This document shows positions 6,201 to 14,090 of a DNA stretch of 23,532 bases, one piece after another (the stretch's first letter is position 1; each line of letters opens with the position of its first letter). Source of the stretch: JAKBCQ01 sp021807585 (GTDB lineage: Bacteria > Planctomycetota > Planctomycetia > Isosphaerales > Isosphaeraceae); the NCBI GenBank assembly GCA_027325115.1, contig DAHWFG010000104.1, positions 1-23,532 of the forward strand, read 5' to 3'. The translations under genes and the position numbers were made by a program. Below the pieces are notes generated by a model. That model saw only the letters and a list, made by a program, of their open reading frames with translations. It was not told where the DNA came from and did no database searches.

Positions 6201-9009
6201 ATTTGTTTCGGAATAGATCGCTCTGGATGATCGCGTGGACTAGGCTGCGCACACCGTACCCGCCGGGCTTTGTCGCATCGAGGATCTTCTCGATCTGCTC
6301 GCGATCGCCGAATCGGACGGGGGCGCCGGTGGCGAAGACGGTTAACTGTCTAGCGAGGTTTCCGGCGATCAGCCGTTCATCCTGGACCAGCAACTTCTTG
6401 ATTTCACGCACATCTTTAAATGTTTGGCCGTCGGGGAGAGCGCCCGACGAATCGACCGGCAAAGCGTAGTGGAACGCGAACGCTTGTCCGTTCAAGCCGA
6501 ACCCCTTGACCGGGGGAACCTTGTCGGACACGGCGCGGTAGCGCTCGCGATAGCCCCCCATCACATCAAAGCTCTCGAGTGCGAAGCCGGGAGGGTCCAT
6601 TTTGGCGTGGCAGGAGGCGCAACTAGCATTTGTTCGATGTTTCTCCAACTGTTGACGTATCGTCACCGCGCCGCGGATGTCGGGTTCGACGGCCTCGACC
6701 GTAGGCGGCGGGGGCGGCGTCTCGAGCCCCAGGATACGCTCGGTGATCCAGTGACCGCGGAGCACCGGTGATGTCGTTGTACCGTTGGCGGTGACTTTAA
6801 GGACGCTCGCCTGAGTCATCACTCCGCCGCGTAGGCAATCGGCGGGCAGCTTCACCTTGCGGAATTCGGACCCGGAGACGCCTCTAATACCGTAATGCTC
6901 GGCCAGATGCTCGTTCAGGAACGAGAAGTCCGAATCGACGATGTTCCGCGAGGGCAGGTCGGCGCGGAGGAGTTCGGCGAAGAAGAGCCGCGTCTCTTCG
7001 AGAGAAGCGAACTTGAGCGCGTCGTCCATTTCGTAGTCGTTATAGAGCGTGGTGGAAGGCGCGGTGTCGTCGATCTTCCGGAGGTCGAGCCAGCAATCGG
7101 TGAACGCCTCGACGAACCGGCGTGACCTGGGATCGTCGAGCATCCTCTCGGCCTGGGCGCGCAGCACGTCTGGCCGGTTCAGTTCAGCCCGGTCCGCCGA
7201 CGATCTCAGGGTGTCGTCAGGGACCGAGTTCCATAGGAATAGGGACAGCCGCGTGGCCAGCGCGTGATCGCCGAGCCGGCCCGGTCGCTCGTCGATGAAC
7301 ACAAAACCCGGCGACGACAGGACGGCCGTATAGGCCGAGAGCAACGACCGCGTGAAGCCCGAGCCTTTTCGGTACTGATCATCAAATAATTGTAAGAAAC
7401 GCTGTACGTCGGGCTCTTCGACCTTACTGCGATACGCCCTCTTGAGGAACGATCGGAGGAGGCGCTCGGCGTCTTCGCGGGACTTATCGGTTTGGACTTC
7501 GTAGAGCGCCTCGCGGACGGCGAAACGCCCCGGGCCTGGAGGTCCGCCGCCCGCGGCTTGTCCTCGCGGTCCGCCGCCCGGCGCGGGACCTGGAGGTCCG
7601 CCGCCCTGCGCGGGACCGGCCGAAGGGCTCGGGGGCATTTCGAGCGGCACGCCGGTCCGCGCCTGGTCGGAAGGAGCGAGCCGCAGCCGATCAAAAAGCC
7701 GCTCATATCCTGATCCGCCGTCGTGATCGTCGAGGAACGGGCCTTCGATCTCGATCCACTGGACGGCGTAGCCGGGCATGCCGTCCTCGGTCGCGAGCGG
7801 ATTAACGTACTGCTCGTCCGTGCCGTTAACCCGCGTGCGAAAGAGCCGGGCGCCGTCGGTTCGAAGGACCTCGTTCATGATCAGGAAGACTTCGACCTCG
7901 CGCACCGTCGGTTGCGGAGTGAAATCCACGGCGCCGATCGGACGAGTCTGGCCGTTCCCTGAAGCGAAAATACCGATCGGCTCGTCTCGCCTTCCGGGAT
8001 AAACCTCGTCGAGGTTCGGGCGGTGCCAGAGGAGCGTGTGAAAGACCGGCGCCTTCTCGGCCCCCTGACCGTTGTAGAACCAGCGCGCCACGCCGCCGCC
8101 GGCCACCCAGATCGTGTAGCCCGCGATCCGCAGTTTGTAGCGGGCCGAGACCGGCGCCCGCCAGCCGCCCCAGGAATAGCCGCCTGCGTCGCTAAAGATA
8201 CTCGACACTTTGCCGACCGCCTCGCGCTCGCGCGTCTCGGGGCTGGTCGCCGGGGCGCGGCCGGCGCGAACGTCGGGCTGGGCGTGTGCATCGAGCACGG
8301 GGAACGACAGTCGATCGGGAAGGGTTCCGTTCTCGCGCGGTTGCCAGTTTCGAAGGCTCCGCTCGTCGCGGGCATACAGCCTGCGAGTCGCCTTTTCCGG
8401 CCGCGTGAGGCTTTTCGACATCGCCTGACGCATCGTGTAGTCGGCGGCGTCCATGAACCGCGCGATCTGGAGGTACGAGACGTCGAGCGCTTCGGCGCTC
8501 TTGTTGAAGTGGTAGGCCTCGCCGTCTTCCGGGAGCCGGCCTGCGATCTGCGCCCACGGGACATCCAGCAGATCGCGCAGCGCGTTCTCGTATTCGTCGC
8601 GATTGAGCCTGCGACGGATCGCGCGGCCCTCGCCGGCAAGTTCCGCCCGCTCCGCGGACACGATCAACCGCGACACGCCCTCGATGAAGGCCTTCCGCCG
8701 GTCGGCGTCGGGCCGTTCCTTGTCCTTGGGAGGCATCTCGCCCGCCTTCAGGCGATCGTGCACCTTGATCCAAACGGACCGATTGGCGGGATCGCTTGCG
8801 TCGAACGCGAGGCCCGTTAGGTCGAGTCGTCCTTTTTTGCTCATATCATTATGACAGCTTGCGCAATAATCGCTCACAAATGTGGAATCGGGGGCGGCCG
8901 GCTCGACCGCACCGGCCGACCGGCCCCCAAGTAGGACCAGCACCACGAGCCCGAGAAGTCGTAGGCGGAACCTACCTCGGACATCCCTAACAGATCGGCG
9001 GAATATCAT
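6199..9009 (-). CDS. PSD1-type multidomain c-type cytochrome (PSCyt1-DUF1587-DUF1595-DUF1592-DUF1588-DUF1585)
   Basis: The protein has 936 residues and a Sec signal peptide (1-34, hydrophobic core LGLVVLVLLGG). Domains in order: PSCyt1 with haem motif C49-A-S-C-H53 (about 45-100), DUF1587/PSD3 (about 132-195), a long middle region (200-445), a Gly/Pro-rich linker (461-494), DUF1595/PSD5 (515-575), DUF1592/PSD4 (580-710), DUF1588/PSCyt3 with a second haem motif C797-A-S-C-H801 (725-825), and DUF1585/PSD2 (845-930). The family is characteristic of planctomycetes; it is regarded as envelope cytochromes of unknown reaction. The gene overlaps the ribosome binding site of the DUF1552 gene. The start is supported by the signal peptide and a weak AGGG site 8 nt upstream. 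Electron-transfer function is inferred from the two haem sites. Confidence 0.94.
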   Translation of the reverse strand: MIFRRSVRDVRGRFRLRLLGLVVLVLLGGRSAGAVEPAAPDSTFVSDYCASCHNDMSKKGRLDLTGLAFDASDPANRSVWIKVHDRLKAGEMPPKDKERPDADRRKAFIEGVSRLIVSAERAELAGEGRAIRRRLNRDEYENALRDLLDVPWAQIAGRLPEDGEAYHFNKSAEALDVSYLQIARFMDAADYTMRQAMSKSLTRPEKATRRLYARDERSLRNWQPRENGTLPDRLSFPVLDAHAQPDVRAGRAPATSPETREREAVGKVSSIFSDAGGYSWGGWRAPVSARYKLRIAGYTIWVAGGGVARWFYNGQGAEKAPVFHTLLWHRPNLDEVYPGRRDEPIGIFASGNGQTRPIGAVDFTPQPTVREVEVFLIMNEVLRTDGARLFRTRVNGTDEQYVNPLATEDGMPGYAVQWIEIEGPFLDDHDGGSGYERLFDRLRLAPSDQARTGVPLEMPPSPSAGPAQGGGPPGPAPGGGPRGQAAGGGPPGPGRFAVREALYEVQTDKSREDAERLLRSFLKRAYRSKVEEPDVQRFLQLFDDQYRKGSGFTRSLLSAYTAVLSSPGFVFIDERPGRLGDHALATRLSLFLWNSVPDDTLRSSADRAELNRPDVLRAQAERMLDDPRSRRFVEAFTDCWLDLRKIDDTAPSTTLYNDYEMDDALKFASLEETRLFFAELLRADLPSRNIVDSDFSFLNEHLAEHYGIRGVSGSEFRKVKLPADCLRGGVMTQASVLKVTANGTTTSPVLRGHWITERILGLETPPPPPTVEAVEPDIRGAVTIRQQLEKHRTNASCASCHAKMDPPGFALESFDVMGGYRERYRAVSDKVPPVKGFGLNGQAFAFHYALPVDSSGALPDGQTFKDVREIKKLLVQDERLIAGNLARQLTVFATGAPVRFGDREQIEKILDATKPGGYGVRSLVHAIIQSDLFRNK
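7528..7629 (-). repeat. Gly/Pro-rich low-complexity linker in the PSD1 gene
   Basis: Residues 461-494 of the PSD1 protein consist largely of GGGPPGPAPGGGPRG-like units, encoded by imperfect G+C-rich repeats (GGTCCGCCGCC-like on the plus strand). It separates the N-terminal cytochrome/DUF1587 half from the DUF1595-to-DUF1585 half, and probably acts as a flexible spacer. Confidence 0.6.
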
Positions 9010-9063
9010 CTGTTTATCCCTGATCCAACGGCGTCGGCGAACCCCCGCGAGCCCGAAGCCCGA

Positions 9064-10305
9064 TTAATCCTGGAACAAGCGCGGCGCGAACTGGAAGAGG
9101 CTTCGCCGCCAGGTCTGCCACTCGTGGGCCGTGTTCGGAGATTCGTAGTAGGTGTTCTTGACGCCCAGTTTTTCGAGCGCCTCGTGGTTCGCCTTCGCGG
9201 CGGCGGTGTTTTCCTTGCCGCCGTAACTGACGAACAGCACCTTGACCTTCTCCTTGAAGGCCGAAGGGTCGGCCAGCGCGGGATCATTCGCACCGATGCT
9301 CCCGCCGCTGAAAAGCCCGATGTGCGAGAACTTATCAAGGTTTGCCAGGGTGATTTGCCTGGTTTGCCCGCCGCCCATCGATAGCCCCGCCATCGCTCGA
9401 TGCGGCTGATCGGCGAGCGTGCGATAATTGGTATCAATAAACGGGATCAATTCATCAATCATGATTTTCGCGAAGGCGGAGGTATCGAACCTGGGTCGGC
9501 CGGGGGCTCCTCCCGCGCCGCCGGGGGCTCCGGCTCCTCCGGCGCCTCCAGCTTGGGCCGGACGAGCGGCGGGACGTCGCTGTCCGCTACCGAAGTTGTT
9601 GCCGCCGTTGTCCATCACGATGATGAACGGCCTGCACTTGCCCGCCGCGATGAGGTTATCCATGATCACGTTCGTACGCCCCTGATTTCCCCAACCGGTT
9701 TCGTCTTCAAAGGCGCCGTGCTGCAAATACAACACAGGATACCGTTTCGCGGCGTCCTTATCATAATCCGGCGGCGTGTAGACGAAGCAGCGGCGGGTTG
9801 TTTTGGTACTCTTCGAGAAGTACAGGCTTTGGCGCAATTGTCCGTGCGGGACGTCCTTGACGGTGTAAAAGTCTTCGTCCTGGGCGGGGATTTCGATGGC
9901 GCTTCCCCAACGGCCCGCGCCGTAAAAGGACTTGCTGCCGGGGTCTGGAACCTCGGCGCCGTCGATACTGATCCGGTAGTAATGGAATCCCTCGTCGAGC
10001 GGGCGTGTCGTGCCGACCCAGGCGCCGTCTTCGCCTTTCGTCAGGTTGATTCCGCCCCACTCTGGCACTCGCACGCTCTGGGCCTGGGGCGCGACGATGC
10101 GGAAGCGAGCGCGTCGCTCGGAATTGACCTGGGGATACTCCTTGCCCCCCTGGTTGGAGGACGCGGGCTTGAAATCCTCCACCGCCGGCGCGGACTCAGC
10201 CGGCGCGGTCTGGGCCGCCCCGGATTGGGTCTGGGTCGTCTGCGCCCGAGCGATTTGGCCGGCCAACATCGGCAGTAACATCAATCCCATCGTCGCCACT
10301 CTCAT
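9064..10305 (-). CDS. CE1-type esterase with N-terminal E-set domain
   Basis: The protein has 413 residues from the ATG at 10305, chosen over the ATG at 10338 because AAGGAG lies 7 nt upstream and the signal peptide (RVATMGLMLLPMLAGQIARAQ) then starts at residue 2. After a Gln/Ala/Thr-rich stretch comes an E-set (CBM48-like) domain (about 55-145), then a CE1 alpha/beta hydrolase: YLQHG (193-197), nucleophile Ser309 in GLSMG, candidate acid Glu365 in YGGKE, and His394 in TAHEW. A Gly/Ala/Pro-rich insert (243-271) interrupts the catalytic domain. The architecture matches the first half of the tandem esterase at 11974-14007. It is probably a secreted feruloyl or acetyl-xylan esterase; the exact ester is not predictable. 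It lies 54 nt upstream of the PSD1 gene. Confidence 0.9.
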   Translation of the reverse strand: MRVATMGLMLLPMLAGQIARAQTTQTQSGAAQTAPAESAPAVEDFKPASSNQGGKEYPQVNSERRARFRIVAPQAQSVRVPEWGGINLTKGEDGAWVGTTRPLDEGFHYYRISIDGAEVPDPGSKSFYGAGRWGSAIEIPAQDEDFYTVKDVPHGQLRQSLYFSKSTKTTRRCFVYTPPDYDKDAAKRYPVLYLQHGAFEDETGWGNQGRTNVIMDNLIAAGKCRPFIIVMDNGGNNFGSGQRRPAARPAQAGGAGGAGAPGGAGGAPGRPRFDTSAFAKIMIDELIPFIDTNYRTLADQPHRAMAGLSMGGGQTRQITLANLDKFSHIGLFSGGSIGANDPALADPSAFKEKVKVLFVSYGGKENTAAAKANHEALEKLGVKNTYYESPNTAHEWQTWRRSLFQFAPRLFQD

Positions 10306-10312
10306 CACTGTG

Positions 10313-10318
10313 CTCCTT
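10313..10318 (-). promoter_or_regulatory. Shine-Dalgarno deciding the CE1 esterase start
   Basis: AAGGAG on the minus strand is 7 nt before the ATG at 10305. No comparable site precedes the in-frame ATG at 10338. Confidence 0.7.
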
Positions 10319-10405
10319 AGATTTGAAAGTAAGATCATGCGAATAAACGGAAAGAATATAAATATAAAGCAGATTACATTGCTTTTCGGGCGAGTCGGAC
10401 CCCGT

Positions 10406-10440
10406 TCCGTCGCGCTCCGCGGGGGTCGGAGCGCGACGGA
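10406..10440 (-). terminator. perfect 14-bp hairpin after the Gfo/Idh/MocA gene
   Basis: TCCGTCGCGCTCCG (10406-10419) pairs perfectly with 10427-10440 across a 7-nt loop, starting 10 nt past the stop of the Gfo/Idh/MocA gene. No T-run follows on the minus strand. It may terminate partially, or stabilise or process the message between the oxidoreductase and the next esterase. Confidence 0.65.
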
Positions 10441-10450
10441 GGGGATTCGA

Positions 10451-11902
10451 TTAGACCGGTAGCCGCCACGGATCGCGGCGCGGTCGGGACAGCATCTCGT
10501 TGGCCTCGGAGTCGTCGAAACGATGCGCGACGGGGTCCCATTTCAGCTTCTTGCCGGTCCGCAGCGCGATGACGCCGATGTGACAGACGATCACCGAGCC
10601 GCCGCCGACCGTCGCGTTGCAAATCGGCGGCTTGCGGCTCTTGACGCAATCGACGAAGTTCTGCATCTGGTTCGTCGGACGGCCGTCAGACATCATCGGA
10701 TCTTCCTTGAGGGGCTCCGCGAGGATTTTGGCGTCGCTTGCGAGGATCGCTCCGCGGCTGACGAAGAGCGTTCCGTTCTCGCCGAGGAAGAGGACGCCGT
10801 TCTCGTCGGGGCCGACGCTCATCGGGCGGCCTCGATTCGGTCCGAACCTCTGTTCGGGAACCTTGCCGTCCTTATCGACGAGCTTGGTTCCGAAGTCGGA
10901 GCCGCCGCCGCTCATCGCGACGACTTTTGTACCGTTATCGTAGGTGTATTGGACCTGGAAGCTCGGGTGGCAGTTGTAGCCGTCGCCGCCTTGGTAGGGT
11001 TCGGACGTTTTGATCGCTTCCACGGCGATGGGACCGCCGCCGTCCTTGTTCAGAGCCCACTGCGCGACATCCAGGTGGTGGGCGCCCCAATCGGTCATCT
11101 TGCCGCCCGAGTAATCGTACCACCAGCGGAATTCGTAGTGGCAATTCGTATGATTCCCTTTCTTACGATAGGGAACTTTCGGAGTCGGGCCGAGCCAGAG
11201 GTCCCAATCGAGCCCCTCGGGGGCGGGCGTTTCGGGGATCGGGCCGCTTGTCGGGTTGCCGTTGAGGCGGCATTCAATAGTGTTGATCTTTCCAAGCCTG
11301 CCGGCGCGGACGAGCTCGACCGCCAGGCGGAACATGCCGCGGAAAGACGTGCGCTGCTGGCTGCCGGTTTGAAGGATTCGACCGGTGTCTTTGACGACCT
11401 TTTGAACGGCCAGCGCCTCGGCGACCGTCAACGTCAGCGGCTTCTCGCAGTAGACGTCCTTGCCCGCCTTGAGAGCCTCGATGGTAACCTGCGCGTGCCA
11501 ATGATCAGGCGTAGTGACAAGTACGCAATCGAGCGACTTGTTGTGAATGATTTCGCGGAAATCCTTGGTGTTCGCCTCGAAATCTTTGAACCCGCGCGCG
11601 CGCATCACATCCACGGCGTGTTTGCGATGCGACTCTTGCGCGTCGCAACCCAAGAGGAAGGTCAACTGACCCGAATCGACGGGGGGCCGCGATTCGCCCA
11701 CGACCTGCAGGCTGCGGCTCTGCGGGCTGCCGATGCCGACGATACCCATCGCGAGGCGATCGCCGGCTGATGTTTTCTTGGCGGCGCCCTCCTCCTGAGC
11801 GGCCAAAAGCTGCCGGGCGTACCAGGTCGGCAGCCCGGCGGCGGTAAGCGCTCCCAGCGAGCTCTGGAGGAAACCACGCCGAGATAAATACCTGTTATTC
11901 AC
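10451..11902 (-). CDS. Gfo/Idh/MocA-family oxidoreductase, Tat-exported
   Basis: The protein has 483 residues from a GTG start at 11902. This start is preferred to the ATG at 12019 because it has AAAGGAAGG 6 nt upstream, gives a clean twin-arginine signal (LSRRGFLQSSLGALTAAGLP, residues 6-25), and removes overlap with the upstream gene. The Rossmann NAD(P)-binding segment contains GIVGIGSP (53-60). Family motifs TPDHWHA (131-137) and CEKP (152-155) follow, and the C-terminal alpha/beta domain carries WWYDYSGGKMTDWGAHH. Members oxidise or reduce sugars, inositols and glycosides. A Tat signal implies export with the nicotinamide cofactor already bound, as known for Zymomonas glucose-fructose oxidoreductase. 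Substrate unknown; the context suggests xylan-derived sugars. Confidence 0.92.
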   Translation of the reverse strand: MNNRYLSRRGFLQSSLGALTAAGLPTWYARQLLAAQEEGAAKKTSAGDRLAMGIVGIGSPQSRSLQVVGESRPPVDSGQLTFLLGCDAQESHRKHAVDVMRARGFKDFEANTKDFREIIHNKSLDCVLVTTPDHWHAQVTIEALKAGKDVYCEKPLTLTVAEALAVQKVVKDTGRILQTGSQQRTSFRGMFRLAVELVRAGRLGKINTIECRLNGNPTSGPIPETPAPEGLDWDLWLGPTPKVPYRKKGNHTNCHYEFRWWYDYSGGKMTDWGAHHLDVAQWALNKDGGGPIAVEAIKTSEPYQGGDGYNCHPSFQVQYTYDNGTKVVAMSGGGSDFGTKLVDKDGKVPEQRFGPNRGRPMSVGPDENGVLFLGENGTLFVSRGAILASDAKILAEPLKEDPMMSDGRPTNQMQNFVDCVKSRKPPICNATVGGGSVIVCHIGVIALRTGKKLKWDPVAHRFDDSEANEMLSRPRRDPWRLPV

Positions 11903-11908
11903 GTTCCA

Positions 11909-11917
11909 CCTTCCTTT
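11909..11917 (-). promoter_or_regulatory. Shine-Dalgarno deciding the GTG start of the Gfo/Idh/MocA gene
   Basis: AAAGGAAGG on the minus strand ends 6 nt before the GTG at 11902. It is strong evidence for this start over the upstream ATG at 12019, which lies inside the preceding gene. Confidence 0.75.
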
Positions 11918-11973
11918 ATGATCGGTTCTGAACAGAGACGCGCCGTCGAGACGATTCGATCGAAGAAGATCTC

Positions 11974-14007
11974 TCAGCGAAAGATCCGCTGGGAGAAGAG
12001 ATACAGGTTGTTGCGCCACTCGGTGGGGTCGTGGGCGTGGCCGTCGACGTGCCAGACGTGGGGAACCCCCTTCTCCTTGAGATAGATATGCACACCTTGG
12101 CTGATGTTGATTAAATTATCCTTGTTGCCGCAGGCGACCCAGAGGAGCTTGAGATCCTTCTTGGCCGCATCGGGATCGGCGATCAGATCGGCGGGCGGCT
12201 TGGTGTTGGGAGCGGAGGAGAAGCCGCCAACCCATGCAAACGTGTCGATATGAGCTAGGCCGAAGTTGAGCGACTGGCCTCCCCCCATCGAGAGCCCCGC
12301 GAGGGCGCGGTGTTCGCGGTCGGCCTTCACCGAGTATTTCGACTCGATCGCGGGAATCACGTCTTCGAGCAGATCTCTCTCGAACGCGGCGAAGGCCGGC
12401 ATGGAGGCGAAAACATCCCCCTCGGCCCGATCGTTCTTCTGCGCTCGGCCGTTGGGCATGACCACGATCATCGGCACGGCCTTCCCCTCGGCGATCAGGT
12501 TATCGAGCACGAGGTTCGGCTTGGCGAAGCGCAGCCACTCGTTCTCGTCGCCGCCGATGCCGTGCAACAGGTACAGGACGGGATACTTCGTGTCCTTCGA
12601 GTAGCCCGGCGGCGTGTAGACGTTCATCTTCCGCGTGGCGCCGACGGACTTCGAGTCGTACGAAACCATCTCGATCTTGCCGTGCGGTACATCCTTTTGC
12701 GCATCGATCCCGGCCGGGGGCTCGGGAAACGCGGGGACGTCGTCGGCGTTCAACACAATCGGGCGGCGCTGCCGAGGGCCGCCGCGCGGGCCCGTCCGAG
12801 CGGCGACCTGGGTGGTCGAGAACAGCAGCGGAGCGAACTCGTGCAGGCAACGCCGCCACGTCAGCCATTCGTGTGAAGTGCCGGGCGATTCGTAATAGAC
12901 ATGCTTAATGCCGGCTTTCTCAAGAGCTTCGTGATAGTTCTTCACGCTTTCATACATCCGCTGCGGCTCGGTCGTGCCGATTCCGAGCCAGAGGAGTTTC
13001 ACCTTCCTGTTGAAATCGCCCGCATCGGCCATAACACCGCCGTGGGCCGTTTTCGCGTCGAACGCGACTCCGCCGAAGCCCCCTCCACCGCCGCTGAAGC
13101 CGCCGATATGAGAGAACATATCCAGATGTTTGAGCGTGATTTGGAACGTTTGCATGCCGCCCATCGAAAGCCCCGCCATGGCGCGGTGATCTCGGTCCGG
13201 GATCGTACGGTAGGTCGAGTCGACCGTCGGGATCAGGTCGTTGATCATTACATCCTCGAATGCGGTGAACATCCGACTGAAGTCCGGCCGCGGAGCGTTC
13301 TGACCCGGCTGGGCGGGACGCGGCGGCGCGGTCGGAGCGGCGGGATCGCCGGGCCGACGCGCGTAACCCTGCTCCATGACGACGAGCATCGGCTTCGACT
13401 TCTTCTCGGCGATCAGGTTGTCGAGGATAAAGCTCACGCGGCCCTGGTTCGGCCAGCCGGTCTCGTCCTCGCCGCCCCCGTGCTGGAGATAGAGGACCGG
13501 ATACCGCGTCTCTCGATCGGAGTCATAACCGGGCGGCGTGTAGACGAACATACGACGCCAGTCCTGGGTCGTCTTCGAGAAGTACCAGCGCTCGCGCACA
13601 TCGCCGTGCGGGACGTCCTTAGGCAGGTAGTAATCGACGCCCTTCTCGGGTATCTCAATCCCGCTCGTATCCTTGCCCGTGCCGTAGAAAGTCTGGCTCG
13701 CGGGATCGTTCACCTGAACGCCGTCGATCCACATGCGGTAGTAGTGAAAACCAGGAACGACGGGATTGGTCGTCGTCGCGGTCCAGAAGCCTTCGCTATC
13801 CTTCGTCGCAACGTACCGCGTGTTGTCGAAGAACCCGAACTCAACCTTCTGCGCATCGGGCGCCTTGATGCGAAAGGTGACGCGCAAATCGCCGAGGATC
13901 CGCGGGTATTCCGCCCCCCGGATGTTCGTGGATGCGGGAGCGCCCTCGGGCGGTTTCGAATCCTGGTACGCAGAGAGAAGCAGACTGACCAGCCACAAGG
14001 CGTTCAT
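11974..14007 (-). CDS. tandem double-domain CE1-type esterase with N-terminal E-set domain
   Basis: The protein has 677 residues from the ATG at 14007, which has AAGGGAGA 7 nt upstream and starts a signal peptide (NALWLVSLLLSA). This ATG is used instead of the ATG at 14064. Order: E-set/CBM48-like domain (about 33-120); esterase domain 1 (about 130-397) with Ser281 in GLSMG, candidate acid Glu347 and His379 in SHEW; an Arg/Gly/Pro linker (403-416); esterase domain 2 (about 435-677) with LHGIGGDE, Ser573 in GLSMG, Asp630 in CGNKD and His659. Domain 1 resembles the esterase at 9064-10305, and domain 2 resembles the partial gene at 1-437. The two domains may remove different ester groups. It lies 71 nt before the Gfo/Idh/MocA gene. 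Specificity is inferred from the family and from GH10 nearby. Confidence 0.92.
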   Translation of the reverse strand: MNALWLVSLLLSAYQDSKPPEGAPASTNIRGAEYPRILGDLRVTFRIKAPDAQKVEFGFFDNTRYVATKDSEGFWTATTTNPVVPGFHYYRMWIDGVQVNDPASQTFYGTGKDTSGIEIPEKGVDYYLPKDVPHGDVRERWYFSKTTQDWRRMFVYTPPGYDSDRETRYPVLYLQHGGGEDETGWPNQGRVSFILDNLIAEKKSKPMLVVMEQGYARRPGDPAAPTAPPRPAQPGQNAPRPDFSRMFTAFEDVMINDLIPTVDSTYRTIPDRDHRAMAGLSMGGMQTFQITLKHLDMFSHIGGFSGGGGGFGGVAFDAKTAHGGVMADAGDFNRKVKLLWLGIGTTEPQRMYESVKNYHEALEKAGIKHVYYESPGTSHEWLTWRRCLHEFAPLLFSTTQVAARTGPRGGPRQRRPIVLNADDVPAFPEPPAGIDAQKDVPHGKIEMVSYDSKSVGATRKMNVYTPPGYSKDTKYPVLYLLHGIGGDENEWLRFAKPNLVLDNLIAEGKAVPMIVVMPNGRAQKNDRAEGDVFASMPAFAAFERDLLEDVIPAIESKYSVKADREHRALAGLSMGGGQSLNFGLAHIDTFAWVGGFSSAPNTKPPADLIADPDAAKKDLKLLWVACGNKDNLINISQGVHIYLKEKGVPHVWHVDGHAHDPTEWRNNLYLFSQRIFR

Positions 14008-14014
14008 CGCGTGG

Positions 14015-14022
14015 TCTCCCTT
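14015..14022 (-). promoter_or_regulatory. Shine-Dalgarno deciding the tandem esterase start
   Basis: AAGGGAGA on the minus strand lies 7 nt before the ATG at 14007, directly ahead of the signal peptide. Confidence 0.7.
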
Positions 14023-14090
14023 CAGGGGGGTGTCGGACAAACCTAGGTGATCAAGAAGCGGCATACCTCTGATGATTGTCTACAGATCGA

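Noticed and set aside
10523..11770. 415-residue plus-strand open frame
   Set aside because: It is antisense to the Gfo/Idh/MocA gene and shows no recognisable domain.
11903..12019. N-terminal extension of the Gfo/Idh/MocA protein
   Set aside because: It overlaps the end of the upstream esterase gene, and the GTG at 11902 has a strong ribosome binding site directly before the Tat signal.
12901..14046. 381-residue plus-strand open frame
   Set aside because: It is antisense to the tandem esterase, with Arg/Asp/Val-rich shadow composition and no motif.
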